A stretch of DNA of 64,000 bases from DATATB01 sp036268995 (GCA_036268995.1 DATATB010000140.1:1-64000), one strand, 5' to 3'; shown: positions 32,998 through 41,796, numbered from the stretch's first letter. The notes: generated by a model not told the origin, from the letters alone. Numbers and translations are program-made.

Positions 32998-34428
32998 ATG
33001 TCGAGCTTGATCCGACTTGCCCGAACCGCCGACAATCGGCCGACCAGCCCGAGCCACTCGGCGCACATGGTCGGCATCTGCGGGTCGGGCATGCAGTCGC
33101 TCGCAGGGGTGCTGCTGGAGCGAGGCTGGCGTTTGACGGGCTCCGACGTCGAGCCGGCCAGAGCCGCCTGGCTGCGCAGCAGCGGCGTGCCAGTCGCAAC
33201 CGGCCATGCCGTTGAGCACCTGCCGGAAGACGCGGGCCTGTTGATCTACAGCGACGCCGTCGGGCCCGACAATGCCGAGCGGCGGCAAGCGTTGGCGCGC
33301 GGCATCGCACAGTTCAGTTATCCAGCTATGCTGGGCCAGCTCATGGCTGGCCGCCAAGGCGTGGCCGTCACCGGCACGCACGGCAAGTCCACGGTCACGG
33401 CCATGGCCGCCAGTGTGTTGCTGAACGCCGGCATGGACCCGACCGTTGTCGTCGGCGCCACGCCGAAGGGGCGAGATCACGGCGGCCGGCACGGCAGCGA
33501 TGCGCTGGTGCTGGTCGAAGCCTGCGAGTACCGCGCGAACTTTCTGCACCTGGTCCCGCAAGCGGCCGTGGTGCTGGGCATCGAAGCCGATCATTTCGAT
33601 TACTTCCGCTCGCTGGGAGACGTGGAAGGCGCCTTTCGACGATTTCTGATTCAGTTGCCCCCCGGTGCCCAGGTGATCGTCAACGGCGACTGTCCGGCCA
33701 CGGCCCGGGCAACGCTGGGCCTGCCGCTTAATACAGAGACTTTTGGCTGGGATCGCTCGGCTGACTGGCATGCGGCCGACGTGCGAGCCACGGCCGGCCG
33801 GTATCGCTTTCAGCTCATGCATCGTGGGATTGCCGTGACGGATGTTCGGCTGGCAGTGGCCGGCCGGCACCAGGTGGGCAACGCCGTGGCAGCCGCGGCT
33901 TTGGCCCACTCGGCGGGGGCGTCGGCCGAGGCCATCGGCGAGGGACTTTGGCGGTTTCGCGGGCTCAAGCGTCGCTTAGAACTGCTGGGCAGTTGGCAGG
34001 GAATCACGCTGGTGGACGATTATGCCCATCATCCGACCGAGGTGCGGGCGGCCCTGGCGACCGTGCGCGAGCAGTATCCGAACCGCCGGCTGTGGTGTAT
34101 CTTCGAGCCGCACCAGGCCTCGCGCACCCGGCACCTGCTGGACGAATTCGCCGCCAGCCTACAAAATGCCGATGTGGTGGCCGTGGCCGATATTGTTCGC
34201 GCCCGCGAGGGACCGCCGCAAGCGGGCGAAGTGCAAGCGGCCGATCTGGCGCGGCGGGTCGAAGACGGCGGCGCCAGCGTCGTCGGATGCCACACGCGTG
34301 GCGAGATTCTCGACGAGTTGAGTGCCCGGGCGGTGCCGGGCGACGTGGTGCTGACATTGGGCGCGGGCGATATACGGAAAGTGTGCTATGGGTTGGCTAG
34401 TCGGTTACGACGACCTTGTGCGGCTTAA
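32998..34428 (+). CDS. murC: UDP-N-acetylmuramate--L-alanine ligase MurC
   Basis: The 476-residue protein has the Mur ligase pattern: an N-terminal Rossmann-like part with G-I-C-G-S-G-M (26-32), the ATP loop GTHGKST (126-132), and D-D-Y-A-H-H-P-T-E near residue 340 followed by the C-terminal domain. It adds L-Ala to UDP-MurNAc in the cytoplasm, the first peptide step in peptidoglycan synthesis. It starts the murC-murB-ddl-ftsQ run and overlaps murB by 41 bases. The N-terminus is about 15 residues longer than usual before the dinucleotide fold. Confidence 0.93.
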   Translation: MSSLIRLARTADNRPTSPSHSAHMVGICGSGMQSLAGVLLERGWRLTGSDVEPARAAWLRSSGVPVATGHAVEHLPEDAGLLIYSDAVGPDNAERRQALARGIAQFSYPAMLGQLMAGRQGVAVTGTHGKSTVTAMAASVLLNAGMDPTVVVGATPKGRDHGGRHGSDALVLVEACEYRANFLHLVPQAAVVLGIEADHFDYFRSLGDVEGAFRRFLIQLPPGAQVIVNGDCPATARATLGLPLNTETFGWDRSADWHAADVRATAGRYRFQLMHRGIAVTDVRLAVAGRHQVGNAVAAAALAHSAGASAEAIGEGLWRFRGLKRRLELLGSWQGITLVDDYAHHPTEVRAALATVREQYPNRRLWCIFEPHQASRTRHLLDEFAASLQNADVVAVADIVRAREGPPQAGEVQAADLARRVEDGGASVVGCHTRGEILDELSARAVPGDVVLTLGAGDIRKVCYGLASRLRRPCAA

Positions 34429-35266
34429 CGAGCCCCTTGCGCCGCACACGTGGTTCCAATTGGGCGGGCCGGCCGAATTCTTCGCCGAGCCTCGCTCCGT
34501 TGACGAGCTGGCACAGCTTCTGCGCCGAGCCCACGAACATGGCGTGCCCGTCCGTATGCTGGGCGGCGGGTCGAACCTGCTGGTGCTCGAACCGGGCGTG
34601 ACGGGCCTCGTGATCCGCCTCTCGCATCCGGCCTTTGCCGACGTGCAAGTCGAGGGCAATCGCCTGCGGGCCGGCTGCGGCGTCAAGCTGGGGCATCTGA
34701 TCTCGACGGCCGTCCGCGAAGGTCTGGCCGGCCTCGAAGCCCTGGTCGGCATTCCCGGCACGCTCGGCGGCGCGCTCCACGGCAATGCCGGCAGCCGCGG
34801 CGGCGATATCGGCCAGTGGACCTGTCGGGCCACCGTGATGACCCAGACCGGCGAAATCCTCGAACGCACGCGCGAGGATCTGGTGTTTGCGTATCGCGAA
34901 AGCAGCCTCGACGAACTGGTGATCCTCAGCGGCGAGTTCCAACTGGAACGCGACAATCCCGAAGAACTGACCAAGCGGATGCAAACGCAGTGGATCGTGA
35001 AAAAAGCCGCCCAGCCCTTGGGACACCAAAGCGCCGGCTGCATTTTCAAAAATCCACGCGGGATGAGCGCCGGCATGCTCATCGACCAGGCGGGTTTGAA
35101 AGGCACGCGCATCGGCGGCGCCGAAGTGAGTGACCGCCACGCAAACTTTATCGTCGTCGACTCTTCGGCCAGCAGCCAGGACGTGTTGCGACTGATCGAG
35201 TTGGTGCGCGGCAAAGTCCAAGAGCGGCTGGGCGTGGAACTGGAAAACGAAATCGAAATCTGGTGA
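34388..35266 (+). CDS. murB: UDP-N-acetylenolpyruvoylglucosamine reductase MurB
   Basis: The 292-residue FAD enzyme has GGGSNLL (59-65) and GIPGTLGG (122-129) for FAD binding, and S-A-G-C-I-F-K-N-P (215-223), in which Cys218 occupies the place of the serine that acts as proton donor in the Escherichia coli enzyme. A late Glu in the E-N-E-I-E-I-W end would be the second catalytic residue. It reduces UDP-GlcNAc-enolpyruvate to UDP-MurNAc, so it acts just before MurC. It overlaps murC by 41 bases. Confidence 0.93.
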   Translation: MGWLVGYDDLVRLNEPLAPHTWFQLGGPAEFFAEPRSVDELAQLLRRAHEHGVPVRMLGGGSNLLVLEPGVTGLVIRLSHPAFADVQVEGNRLRAGCGVKLGHLISTAVREGLAGLEALVGIPGTLGGALHGNAGSRGGDIGQWTCRATVMTQTGEILERTREDLVFAYRESSLDELVILSGEFQLERDNPEELTKRMQTQWIVKKAAQPLGHQSAGCIFKNPRGMSAGMLIDQAGLKGTRIGGAEVSDRHANFIVVDSSASSQDVLRLIELVRGKVQERLGVELENEIEIW

Positions 35267-35306
35267 GCGTGCCGCCGGGGGCACCGCGCCGTCAAGGAGG
35301 ATGGCC

Positions 35307-36284
35307 ATGAACGAAAAGCAAAACACGCTGGAGTCGCTCTCCGTAGCCGTATTGGCCGGCGGGCAATCGGCCGAGCGCGACGTGAGCCTGGCCAGCGGCC
35401 AGGAGGTACTGCGTGCGCTCGAAGCCGGCGGGCATCGCGCCGAACTGCTGGACACGTTTGACGGTCCGCTGGACGCGATGCCGCTGGAGCGGTTCGACGT
35501 CTGCTTTGTCGCCTTGCACGGCGGCTATGGCGAGGATGGCCGGCTGCAAAGCGAACTCGAGCGGCGCGCGATTCCCTACACCGGCAGCAGCCCGGCCGCC
35601 AGCCGCGTGGCGATGAGCAAGAGCGCCAGCAAGGAGCGGTTCTTTGGCTCCGGCGTGCCCACGCTGCCGTTCTTCTTGTATCACGTCACCGATCGCATTC
35701 AGCAACTGGCCGACTCGGTCGCGCAGTTGGGATATCCCGTCGTCGTCAAGCCCGACAACCAGGGTTCGAGCCTGGGCGTGGGCCTGGCCCGCGATGCCGA
35801 CGAGCTGGCCACGGCCGTCGCGGCCAGCAGCCGCTATGGCGCTGAAATTCTGGCCGAGCTGCACGTGTCCGGTCGCGAGTTCACCGTCGCCGTGCTCGAT
35901 CGCCGGCCGCTGCCGCTGCTGGAGATCATCACGCCCGAGCCGCTGTTCGATTACGACGCGAAATATCACAGCGGCGACACGATCCACCAGTTCGACCCGC
36001 TGCTGCCGCCGGCCAAGGCGGCCCAATTGCAGCACATGGCCGTGGCCGCCGCCGCCACGCTCGAAACGCGGGGCCTGGTCCGCGTCGACCTGCTGCTGGA
36101 TGCGGCCGGCTGCCCTTGGGTGTTGGAAGTGAACACCGTGCCGGGAATGACGCGCACCAGCCTGGCCCCCAAGGCCGCCGCCCAAGCGGGACTCGACATG
36201 ACAGCCTTGTGCGACTGGATGCTGACCGATGCCCTTGAGCGCCACGGTTGCCGGGCTTCCGGGCGCGTGGGAATGGTGCTATGA
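35307..36284 (+). CDS. ddl: D-alanine--D-alanine ligase
   Basis: The 325-residue ATP-grasp enzyme has AGGQSAERDVSL (18-29), HGGYGEDG (71-78), KPDNQGSSLGV (148-158) and a late E-V-N-T-V-P-G-M-T for the Mg and substrate site. It joins two D-Ala residues for the peptidoglycan stem. I chose the ATG at 35307, which has AAGGAGG about seven bases upstream; the ATG at 35301 is too close to that site. Its end overlaps the ftsQ start as ATGA. Confidence 0.93.
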   Translation: MNEKQNTLESLSVAVLAGGQSAERDVSLASGQEVLRALEAGGHRAELLDTFDGPLDAMPLERFDVCFVALHGGYGEDGRLQSELERRAIPYTGSSPAASRVAMSKSASKERFFGSGVPTLPFFLYHVTDRIQQLADSVAQLGYPVVVKPDNQGSSLGVGLARDADELATAVAASSRYGAEILAELHVSGREFTVAVLDRRPLPLLEIITPEPLFDYDAKYHSGDTIHQFDPLLPPAKAAQLQHMAVAAAATLETRGLVRVDLLLDAAGCPWVLEVNTVPGMTRTSLAPKAAAQAGLDMTALCDWMLTDALERHGCRASGRVGMVL

Positions 36285-37141
36285 GCGCGCAGGCCGCCGA
36301 AGTCAAGAAAACCGACGCCAAGAAGGCCGACATTCGCACTGCCAGCCAGGCCGTGACTCGCTGGTTGCTGCGCGTGCTGGGTGCGAGCATGGCCATCGGG
36401 CTGGGCATCTGGCTCACCTATCGAACCGTCGAACCGCGAATCACCGCCAGCCCGCACTACAACCTTGACCCGCGCAGCATCACCGTGACGCCCCAGCCGG
36501 CGTGGATCCACAGCGACGTGAAAGGCGAAGTCCTGCGCGACGGCAGCTTGGACCACTCGCTGAACCTGCTCGACGAATCGTTGCTGGAGCGCGTGGCCAA
36601 AGCGTTTGCCTTGCATCCGTGGGTGGCCCAGGTAACTAGCGTCCGCAAGCGGGCCGGTCCGGAACTGGAAGTCCAACTGGTCTATCGCCGGCCCGCGTGC
36701 ATGGTGGAAGTGCCCGGCGGGCTATATCCGGTCGATGCCGAAGGCGTGCTGCTGCCGACGGCCGACTTCTCGTCCCAAGACGCCAGCCATTATCCGCGGC
36801 TGACGGGAATTCAAACGGTGACCGAAGGGCCGGTCGGCACGCGCTGGCAAGACGAGTGCGTGCTGGGCGCGGCCCAAATCGCCACGGTCCTGGCCGACGA
36901 TTGGACCAGGCTGGGTTTGGCCCAGATCTCGCCGCTCTCGAATCCGCCGCCCGGCAGCACCGGCGCAACGGTGTTTGTGCTTTACACGCACCAGGGCGCG
37001 CCGATCATCTGGGGAACAGCAGGCAGCAACCGCGACTTTGAACCCGGCACCGACGAACGGCTCGTGCGGCTCAAAAAGATCGCCCTCTCACTGCACGCTC
37101 GCAACGGCAGCTCGCCGCCGATCGATCTGCGCACGCCCTGA
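36281..37141 (+). CDS. ftsQ: FtsQ/DivIB-like protein with POTRA domain
   Basis: The 286-residue protein has a short cytoplasmic end, one membrane helix (about 28-47) and then a region (about 60-138) with L-x-x-V-A-x-A-F-x-x-H-P-W-V-x-x-V and V-x-L-V-Y-R-x-P-x-x-x-V-x-V, followed by Y-P-V-D-A-E-G-V-L-L-P. This is the POTRA plus beta-domain layout of FtsQ, which links FtsB/FtsL in the divisome. It follows ddl as in the classic dcw cluster and is coupled to it. No ftsA or ftsZ follows; the next gene is an unrelated porin on the other strand. I rate FtsQ likely, not certain. Confidence 0.75.
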   Translation: MSAQAAEVKKTDAKKADIRTASQAVTRWLLRVLGASMAIGLGIWLTYRTVEPRITASPHYNLDPRSITVTPQPAWIHSDVKGEVLRDGSLDHSLNLLDESLLERVAKAFALHPWVAQVTSVRKRAGPELEVQLVYRRPACMVEVPGGLYPVDAEGVLLPTADFSSQDASHYPRLTGIQTVTEGPVGTRWQDECVLGAAQIATVLADDWTRLGLAQISPLSNPPPGSTGATVFVLYTHQGAPIIWGTAGSNRDFEPGTDERLVRLKKIALSLHARNGSSPPIDLRTP

Positions 37142-37157
37142 AGCGTTGGCAGCGCTC

Positions 37158-39002
37158 TTAAAAGTCGAGCGAGAAGCGGGCGCCGACGCCGGTGATGGCT
37201 TGCGGGTTGGTGCTGGCGACCTGGCCGCGCCAAGTGGTGTCGTAGTTGAATTGGAACTTCATGTTGGGGTTCAAGTACCAATTCAGACCCAGCGTCAGCG
37301 CGGTGAGCTTGCCGCCGTTGAGGCCGCGGCCGTTGAGATCGACGGCGCTGAAGCGAATGGCCGACTGCCAGGCCCCGCGCCCGAAGATCGAGCAGCCGCT
37401 GGTGCCGCGAACCAGGTAGAAGTTTTCGTTGGGCACGATCCGCTCGAACACGGCCGACTGCCGGTTGTAGGCCCGATGCTCGCCGGTGAGGAACCAGGCG
37501 GCCTCGATATAGCCGCCCTGGATCAGCAAGGTCGAGCCGGAAAGCAGGTTCGCTTGCTGGCCGGGAACGTAAAACAGCAGCGGGTTGGTCGTCACGTCCG
37601 AGACCCATTCGGCCGTGTATTCCGCTTGCACCGTGAGCGGCCCCCACACGCTGGCGAATTCCAGATTGTACAGGCTCTGACCGTTGGCTTGCAGGCTGCC
37701 GGTGTCGGCCATGATCGGTAGCGCCGGACCGTACGGGGCGGAGCGGATGTTCTGGAAGGCCGTGGCCCGAAACTGCCCCTGGTCGGGATTGCGGTAGCTG
37801 ATCGAAGAGCCGAGGTGAACGAGGTAGCGGCCGTTGCCGTCGTAATACGGCAGATACGTGAGGCGGCCGGTCACCGCGTACTGGCCGCCAAACTGGTATC
37901 CGAAGGTATTGTGCGTGTTCGGCCCAACCCACAGGGCATAGGTCATCCGCTCGTTTTGCGTCCAATCGAAAATCATCAGGCCCGGCGAGTAACCGTTGTT
38001 GTAGGGGCCGTAGAACACGTCCTGGTTGAACGAGCGTTCCATGAACGTGGTCCAACTATCGTTTACCAAATGCTCGAAGCCGATGGGCTCTTTGAAATTG
38101 CCGACCTGGAAGTTGCCCACCATCGGCAGGTCTTTGAAGCGGACGTACACATCCGTCGGCGATGGGGCGGCCGCAATCGGCGGCGAGCCGGGCGGATTGA
38201 AGGGCACGCTGGCCCGGATGGTATTGGCAAACTCATATTCAACCACCCAGTCGATGAGATCGTAGGCGGTGCCGTCTGCCCGCAGGCGCGCGCGGCGGAC
38301 GTACACCGCGTCGTCGATCGGCCCGGTGCCGCCCAGCGCCTGGTTGTCCGCGACAGCCTGGCTATCGGTGAAGGCGGTGGTATCCATCTGGAACCGTCCG
38401 CCGAGGTGGAACGTGAAATCACCGTTGGGCGAGTCGAACACCAGGCCATTGCGCCAAGCCGGCCGCAGCCAGGTCTGCGTGCCGATCTGATATTCGCCCG
38501 ACGCGGGGCCAATCGCGCCTTGCCGCTGCAAGTATTCGGTCACGGCTTGTTGTTGCTGTTCGGGCGTGAGATTCGCGCCCGGCGGAAGCGGCAGTTGGGC
38601 AGCCGGCGGGATCGCCGGACTGGCATCCGTCGGCGGAGGCGATTGCATGACGGGCGGGCCCGCGAGCGCGGGCTGGCCGGGCGTCAAACTTGGATTGCCG
38701 GGAAGCGGGCCAGCCGGCCCGAGCGGCGCGCCGGGCGCCGGCTGCATGGCAACATTCATCGGACCGGGCGCGGGCATGACGATCGGCGCAATCGTCGGCC
38801 GAATCGCGACGACCGGCGGAACATTTGGCTGGCCAGGCGGTTGCATCGCCGGTTGGATGGCCGGTGCCTGCGTGCTTGTCGGCGGCATGTCTGCTGGCGC
38901 GCTGGCCGGCGGCTGGGCTGAGCCATTCTCGGCCAGCCAGGCACTCAGCAGCATCCAAACTGCCAGTCCCCGGAGGAACCGGCCAGCAGGCCGGGAGAGC
39001 AC
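37158..39002 (-). CDS. phosphate-selective porin O/P family outer-membrane protein
   Basis: The 614-residue product has a signal peptide (about 1-29), a long Pro/Ala-rich part (30-150) and then a beta-barrel of the OprO/OprP type: repeated F-x-L-G-G-R-x-Q-M-D, Y-V-R-R-A-R-L near residue 240, and a C-terminal strand ending in F. Such porins let anions through the outer membrane. It begins with GTG at 39000-39002 (AAGGAAC upstream). The long low-complexity region before the barrel is unusual compared with proteobacterial OprP. It converges with the ftsQ gene. Confidence 0.85.
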   Translation of the reverse strand: MLSRPAGRFLRGLAVWMLLSAWLAENGSAQPPASAPADMPPTSTQAPAIQPAMQPPGQPNVPPVVAIRPTIAPIVMPAPGPMNVAMQPAPGAPLGPAGPLPGNPSLTPGQPALAGPPVMQSPPPTDASPAIPPAAQLPLPPGANLTPEQQQQAVTEYLQRQGAIGPASGEYQIGTQTWLRPAWRNGLVFDSPNGDFTFHLGGRFQMDTTAFTDSQAVADNQALGGTGPIDDAVYVRRARLRADGTAYDLIDWVVEYEFANTIRASVPFNPPGSPPIAAAPSPTDVYVRFKDLPMVGNFQVGNFKEPIGFEHLVNDSWTTFMERSFNQDVFYGPYNNGYSPGLMIFDWTQNERMTYALWVGPNTHNTFGYQFGGQYAVTGRLTYLPYYDGNGRYLVHLGSSISYRNPDQGQFRATAFQNIRSAPYGPALPIMADTGSLQANGQSLYNLEFASVWGPLTVQAEYTAEWVSDVTTNPLLFYVPGQQANLLSGSTLLIQGGYIEAAWFLTGEHRAYNRQSAVFERIVPNENFYLVRGTSGCSIFGRGAWQSAIRFSAVDLNGRGLNGGKLTALTLGLNWYLNPNMKFQFNYDTTWRGQVASTNPQAITGVGARFSLDF

Positions 39003-39157
39003 GAAGTTGAGTTCCTTGTTCTGTCACTCGATGCAGCCAGCGGTTGCCAGCAGTGCCGGCAGCGCGCGTAAAGCCGTGCCCTGCGCAAGCGCATCCAATG
39101 ATCGGCCGTTAAGATCCGCAAACTTGAATCAACCGGCACACTTTGCGCAGTCGACGG

Positions 39158-39228
39158 GGTCCGTAGTCCGTAGTCAGTGGTCCGTTGTCCTCGAGGCCGC
39201 AGACAACTGACCACTGGCAACTGACTAC
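39158..39228. repeat. GTCCGTAGTCCGTAG-type intergenic repeat
   Basis: GGGGTCCGTAGTCCGTAGTC, AGTGGTCCGTTGTCC and, after a short spacer, GACAACTGACCACTGG with CAACTGACTA are made from the words of the repeats at 5391-5452 and 12301-12331. It lies between the porin and ClpP-like genes. Confidence 0.6.
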
Positions 39229-39233
39229 CGGCT

Positions 39234-39782
39234 TCAGCGCATGGGCACGCGCTTGCGGGCGCCGTTGCGGAGGAACATGGGCATGGTCTTGAGTGGTACC
39301 AGCTCGGCCAGCCCGGCCGCCACCAGTTCGCGGCCGCTGACATACCGGCCGGGGGCCATCCAGGTGCTGATCTCGGCGTGCGGCACGTCCAGCAGTTCGG
39401 CCAGGAGTTGATCCATTTCGGTTTCCAATTGACCGAAATGTCGGGCCCACTCGGCCGCTTCGGCCAGGCCCACGTGCTCCTCGCTTTGCCATTTCATGGG
39501 ATGAAACAAGAGCACGCTATGCGGCGTGACGAGCCTGCGCTCGCAGGCCGCAAACGGCCACAGCGCGGCCGACGAGCATTCGCCAATGACGATGCCGGTG
39601 GCGGCCAGGCCGCGCAGCCGAATGAGCGCCATGATGGCCATACCCGAGTAAGGGCTGCCGCCGGGCGAGTCAAAATACAGCACGCACGGCGCGCCGGGCG
39701 GCAACTCGAGCAGCTTGCCCGTGATTTCAGCCTCGTGCTCGGTGAGGTCCCCGACGATCGCAATCTCAGTTGCCGTGCGCAT
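39234..39782 (-). CDS. ClpP-like serine protease
   Basis: The 182-residue protein has the ClpP/crotonase-like fold pattern: F-D-S-P-G-G at 37-42 (oxyanion loop), G-E-C-S-S-A at 67-72, in which Ser71 falls at the place of the ClpP nucleophile, L-F-H-P at 92-95 (His94), and a late G-L-A. It is close to the size of ClpP but the active-site words differ from housekeeping ClpP, and no clpX is nearby. It may be a member of the ClpP-like group of unknown substrate. I used the ATG at 39780-39782; an upstream TTG is possible. It is divergent from the GYF protein gene. Confidence 0.65.
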   Translation of the reverse strand: MRTATEIAIVGDLTEHEAEITGKLLELPPGAPCVLYFDSPGGSPYSGMAIMALIRLRGLAATGIVIGECSSAALWPFAACERRLVTPHSVLLFHPMKWQSEEHVGLAEAAEWARHFGQLETEMDQLLAELLDVPHAEISTWMAPGRYVSGRELVAAGLAELVPLKTMPMFLRNGARKRVPMR

Positions 39783-40010
39783 GGTGTGACCCCGTATCCT
39801 TGACAAGAGCGCGATCGCAATGCCGGCTCATGAAAGCCACTTCGCGTCCGAGCTACGAATCTATCCGAGCGCGGCGCGCGGAGCGAGCAACATCTGCAAA
39901 CTTCGCGAAGAGCGCCTTTCGGTTTCAATCCAGACCCGATTCAAGATGACACGGCGAGCGGCCGCATGGCGCGCAGGGTGCCAAGCGATTTCAAGCGAGC
40001 GAGGCGGTCG

Positions 40011-40038
40011 TGGCGATTCCGCCAATTTGGCCTATAAT
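40011..40038 (+). promoter_or_regulatory. promoter with perfect TATAAT before the GYF protein gene
   Basis: TATAAT (40033-40038) is preceded at 16 bases by TGGCGA (40011-40016). It lies about 125 bases before the ATG at 40163, giving a leader of roughly 115 bases. It is in the 380-base gap (39783-40162) between the ClpP-like gene and this gene; the rest of the gap has no other clear feature. Confidence 0.45.
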
Positions 40039-40162
40039 AGTGCTTGGCGCCGCGAGCGGTGATCCGGCGGGGATATGGCGTACTGGCGTCGTAACTTCCC
40101 CCCGGCTGGCGGCGGTGTGCGAACTCGATGACATCTTGAAAGCCTGATCGACAGCGGTATCC

Positions 40163-40981
40163 ATGGGAATTCGGTTTGCCTGCCCCGCTTGTGGGCACGT
40201 GCTGAACATCAAGAGCGACCTGGCCGGCAAGCGCGGCATCTGCCCGAAGTGCCAAGCGCGGGTCGATATTCCGCTCGAGTCGACGGTGTCTCGACCGGGG
40301 CACGGGTCGTCGCCGTCGGGATTGAAGCTGACGGCGACTGCCGAGGGCGCTGCGGCCTCGCCCGCGCCCAGCGCGGTGTTGCCGGACAAGGGCGTCGAGC
40401 ATGCCGGCGCGAGTTGGACGCCGGCGCCAAAGCCGGTCGTTCACGCAGCGGCGCCGGCGCCCATTGCCGCGGCCATTCCGGTTCCGATGCCCGCGGTGCC
40501 GTTGGCGGCGCCGGCGGTTGCCGATCCGATCTCCGAAGCGCCCCATCTGCTGTGGTACGTGGCTCCGCCGGGCACGAGCAACCAGTACGGGCCGGCATCG
40601 GCCGAGATGTTTCGGGCTTGGATCCACGAGGGGCGCGTAGCCGCGGATTCGATGGTCTGGCGCCAGGATTGGAGTGCCTGGCTGCGGGCCGGCGATGTGT
40701 TGCCGCAGTTGGGCCACGCGGCGCCCGTCGTTTCGCTAGTGCCGGGCGAAGGGCCGCAAGCGCCGGCTGCGGCGCTGGCCGGCCTGGGGATCGACGCGAT
40801 GGCTGCCCACGGCGCCGAATGGTCGCCATCGCAGCCGGCTGGTGCTCGACCAGTGATTGCCGGGGCGCTCGCCTCGCATCAAAAGAAGCGGCCGATCGCC
40901 AACACCACGACCGTGGTCATCGTGCTGGCGATCCTGATGCTCGCGCTCATCCCAGTGCTGTGGCTGGTGTTACGCCATTAG
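40163..40981 (+). CDS. zinc-ribbon, GYF domain membrane protein
   Basis: The 272-residue product begins with two Cys pairs C-P-A-C-G and C-P-K-C-Q (7-30), a zinc ribbon. A long Pro/Ala-rich linker leads to a GYF_2-type domain (about 130-180) with L-L-W-Y-V, Y-G-P-A-S and W-R-Q-D-W-S-A-W-L-R. A single membrane helix is at the C-terminus (about 247-270), leaving the zinc ribbon and GYF domain in the cytoplasm. Proteins of this layout are common in planctomycetes and may take part in protein-protein binding. A promoter is seen at 40011-40038. Confidence 0.7.
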   Translation: MGIRFACPACGHVLNIKSDLAGKRGICPKCQARVDIPLESTVSRPGHGSSPSGLKLTATAEGAAASPAPSAVLPDKGVEHAGASWTPAPKPVVHAAAPAPIAAAIPVPMPAVPLAAPAVADPISEAPHLLWYVAPPGTSNQYGPASAEMFRAWIHEGRVAADSMVWRQDWSAWLRAGDVLPQLGHAAPVVSLVPGEGPQAPAAALAGLGIDAMAAHGAEWSPSQPAGARPVIAGALASHQKKRPIANTTTVVIVLAILMLALIPVLWLVLRH

Positions 40982-41111
40982 ACACGGCGGCGGCCGTTTG
41001 GCCCCCGAGACACCCCGCCACGGGGTTTCGCCCGGCCGGGTGGGCAGAATACAATGGCGGCGGCCACCGCCAGGAACCTTCTTGCGCCTCGAACCCAAGG
41101 ACTCCGACGCC

Positions 41112-41705
41112 ATGCGATATGCTCCAGCCGTAATTCTGTCTGCCATTGCCGCAGCGCTGTTCGTAGGGCTGCCTTCGGCCCGGGCCGCCGAAGAGGCCCC
41201 GCAAACGGTGACCATTGCCGACGGACACGTCAAGCTGACGATTCCCGCGAGTTGGACCAAGAAGGAGCCGCGGAACCGCATTATCGAGCATGAATTCGAA
41301 GTGCCGGCCGCTGCCGGCGACGAGCGGCCCGGCCGCCTCACGATCATGGGCGCCGGCGGCAGCGTGGAAGACAATATCGACCGCTGGGCCGGGCAGTTCA
41401 GCCAGCCCGACGGGTCGGGCACGCGCGACAAGGCCAAGATCCGCAAGCTGACGGTGGCTGGGCAAGACGCAACGATCGTCGACATCTCGGGCACCTACGA
41501 CGACAAAGTCGGTCCCTTTGTACCCGGCCCCGGCGTGCAACGCCCGGATTACCGCTTGCTCGGCGCCATCATCCAGACCAAACGCGACGGCAAGCCGACC
41601 GGCAATTATTACGTCAAGTTCTACGGCCCGAAGAACACGATCGGCGGGCAGGAAGCCGCGTTCACCAAAATGATCGAAGGAATGAAGGAAGTGAAAAGTG
41701 AATAG
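41112..41705 (+). CDS. secreted protein, unknown
   Basis: The 197-residue product has a signal peptide (about 1-25, cleaved after A-R-A) and a mature part with V-T-I-A-D-G-H-V-K-L-T-I-P-A-S-W, a layout that looks like a small beta-sandwich (often seen as PsbP-like or DUF1795-like). Later blocks include V-A-G-Q-D-A-T-I-V-D-I and N-Y-Y-V-K-F-Y-G-P. It ends V-K-S-E: the last codons and the stop lie inside an intergenic repeat (41691-41788). The function is unknown. Confidence 0.65.
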   Translation: MRYAPAVILSAIAAALFVGLPSARAAEEAPQTVTIADGHVKLTIPASWTKKEPRNRIIEHEFEVPAAAGDERPGRLTIMGAGGSVEDNIDRWAGQFSQPDGSGTRDKAKIRKLTVAGQDATIVDISGTYDDKVGPFVPGPGVQRPDYRLLGAIIQTKRDGKPTGNYYVKFYGPKNTIGGQEAAFTKMIEGMKEVKSE

Positions 41706-41788
41706 TGAAAAGTGAAAAACCGCAGGCACGCAGCAGCTACGGTTACCTGTATCTTCTGCTTTTCACTATTCACTTTTCACTATTCACT
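41691..41788. repeat. GTGAAAAGTGAATAG inverted repeat that supplies a stop codon
   Basis: The left arm GTGAAAAGTGAATAGTGAAA and the right arm TTTTCACTATTCACTTTTCA are reverse complements over about 20 bases. The left arm contains the last four codons and TAG of the gene ending at 41705. The right arm ends just before the next gene's start (41797). Confidence 0.75.
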
Positions 41789-41796
41789 GGTTTCCC

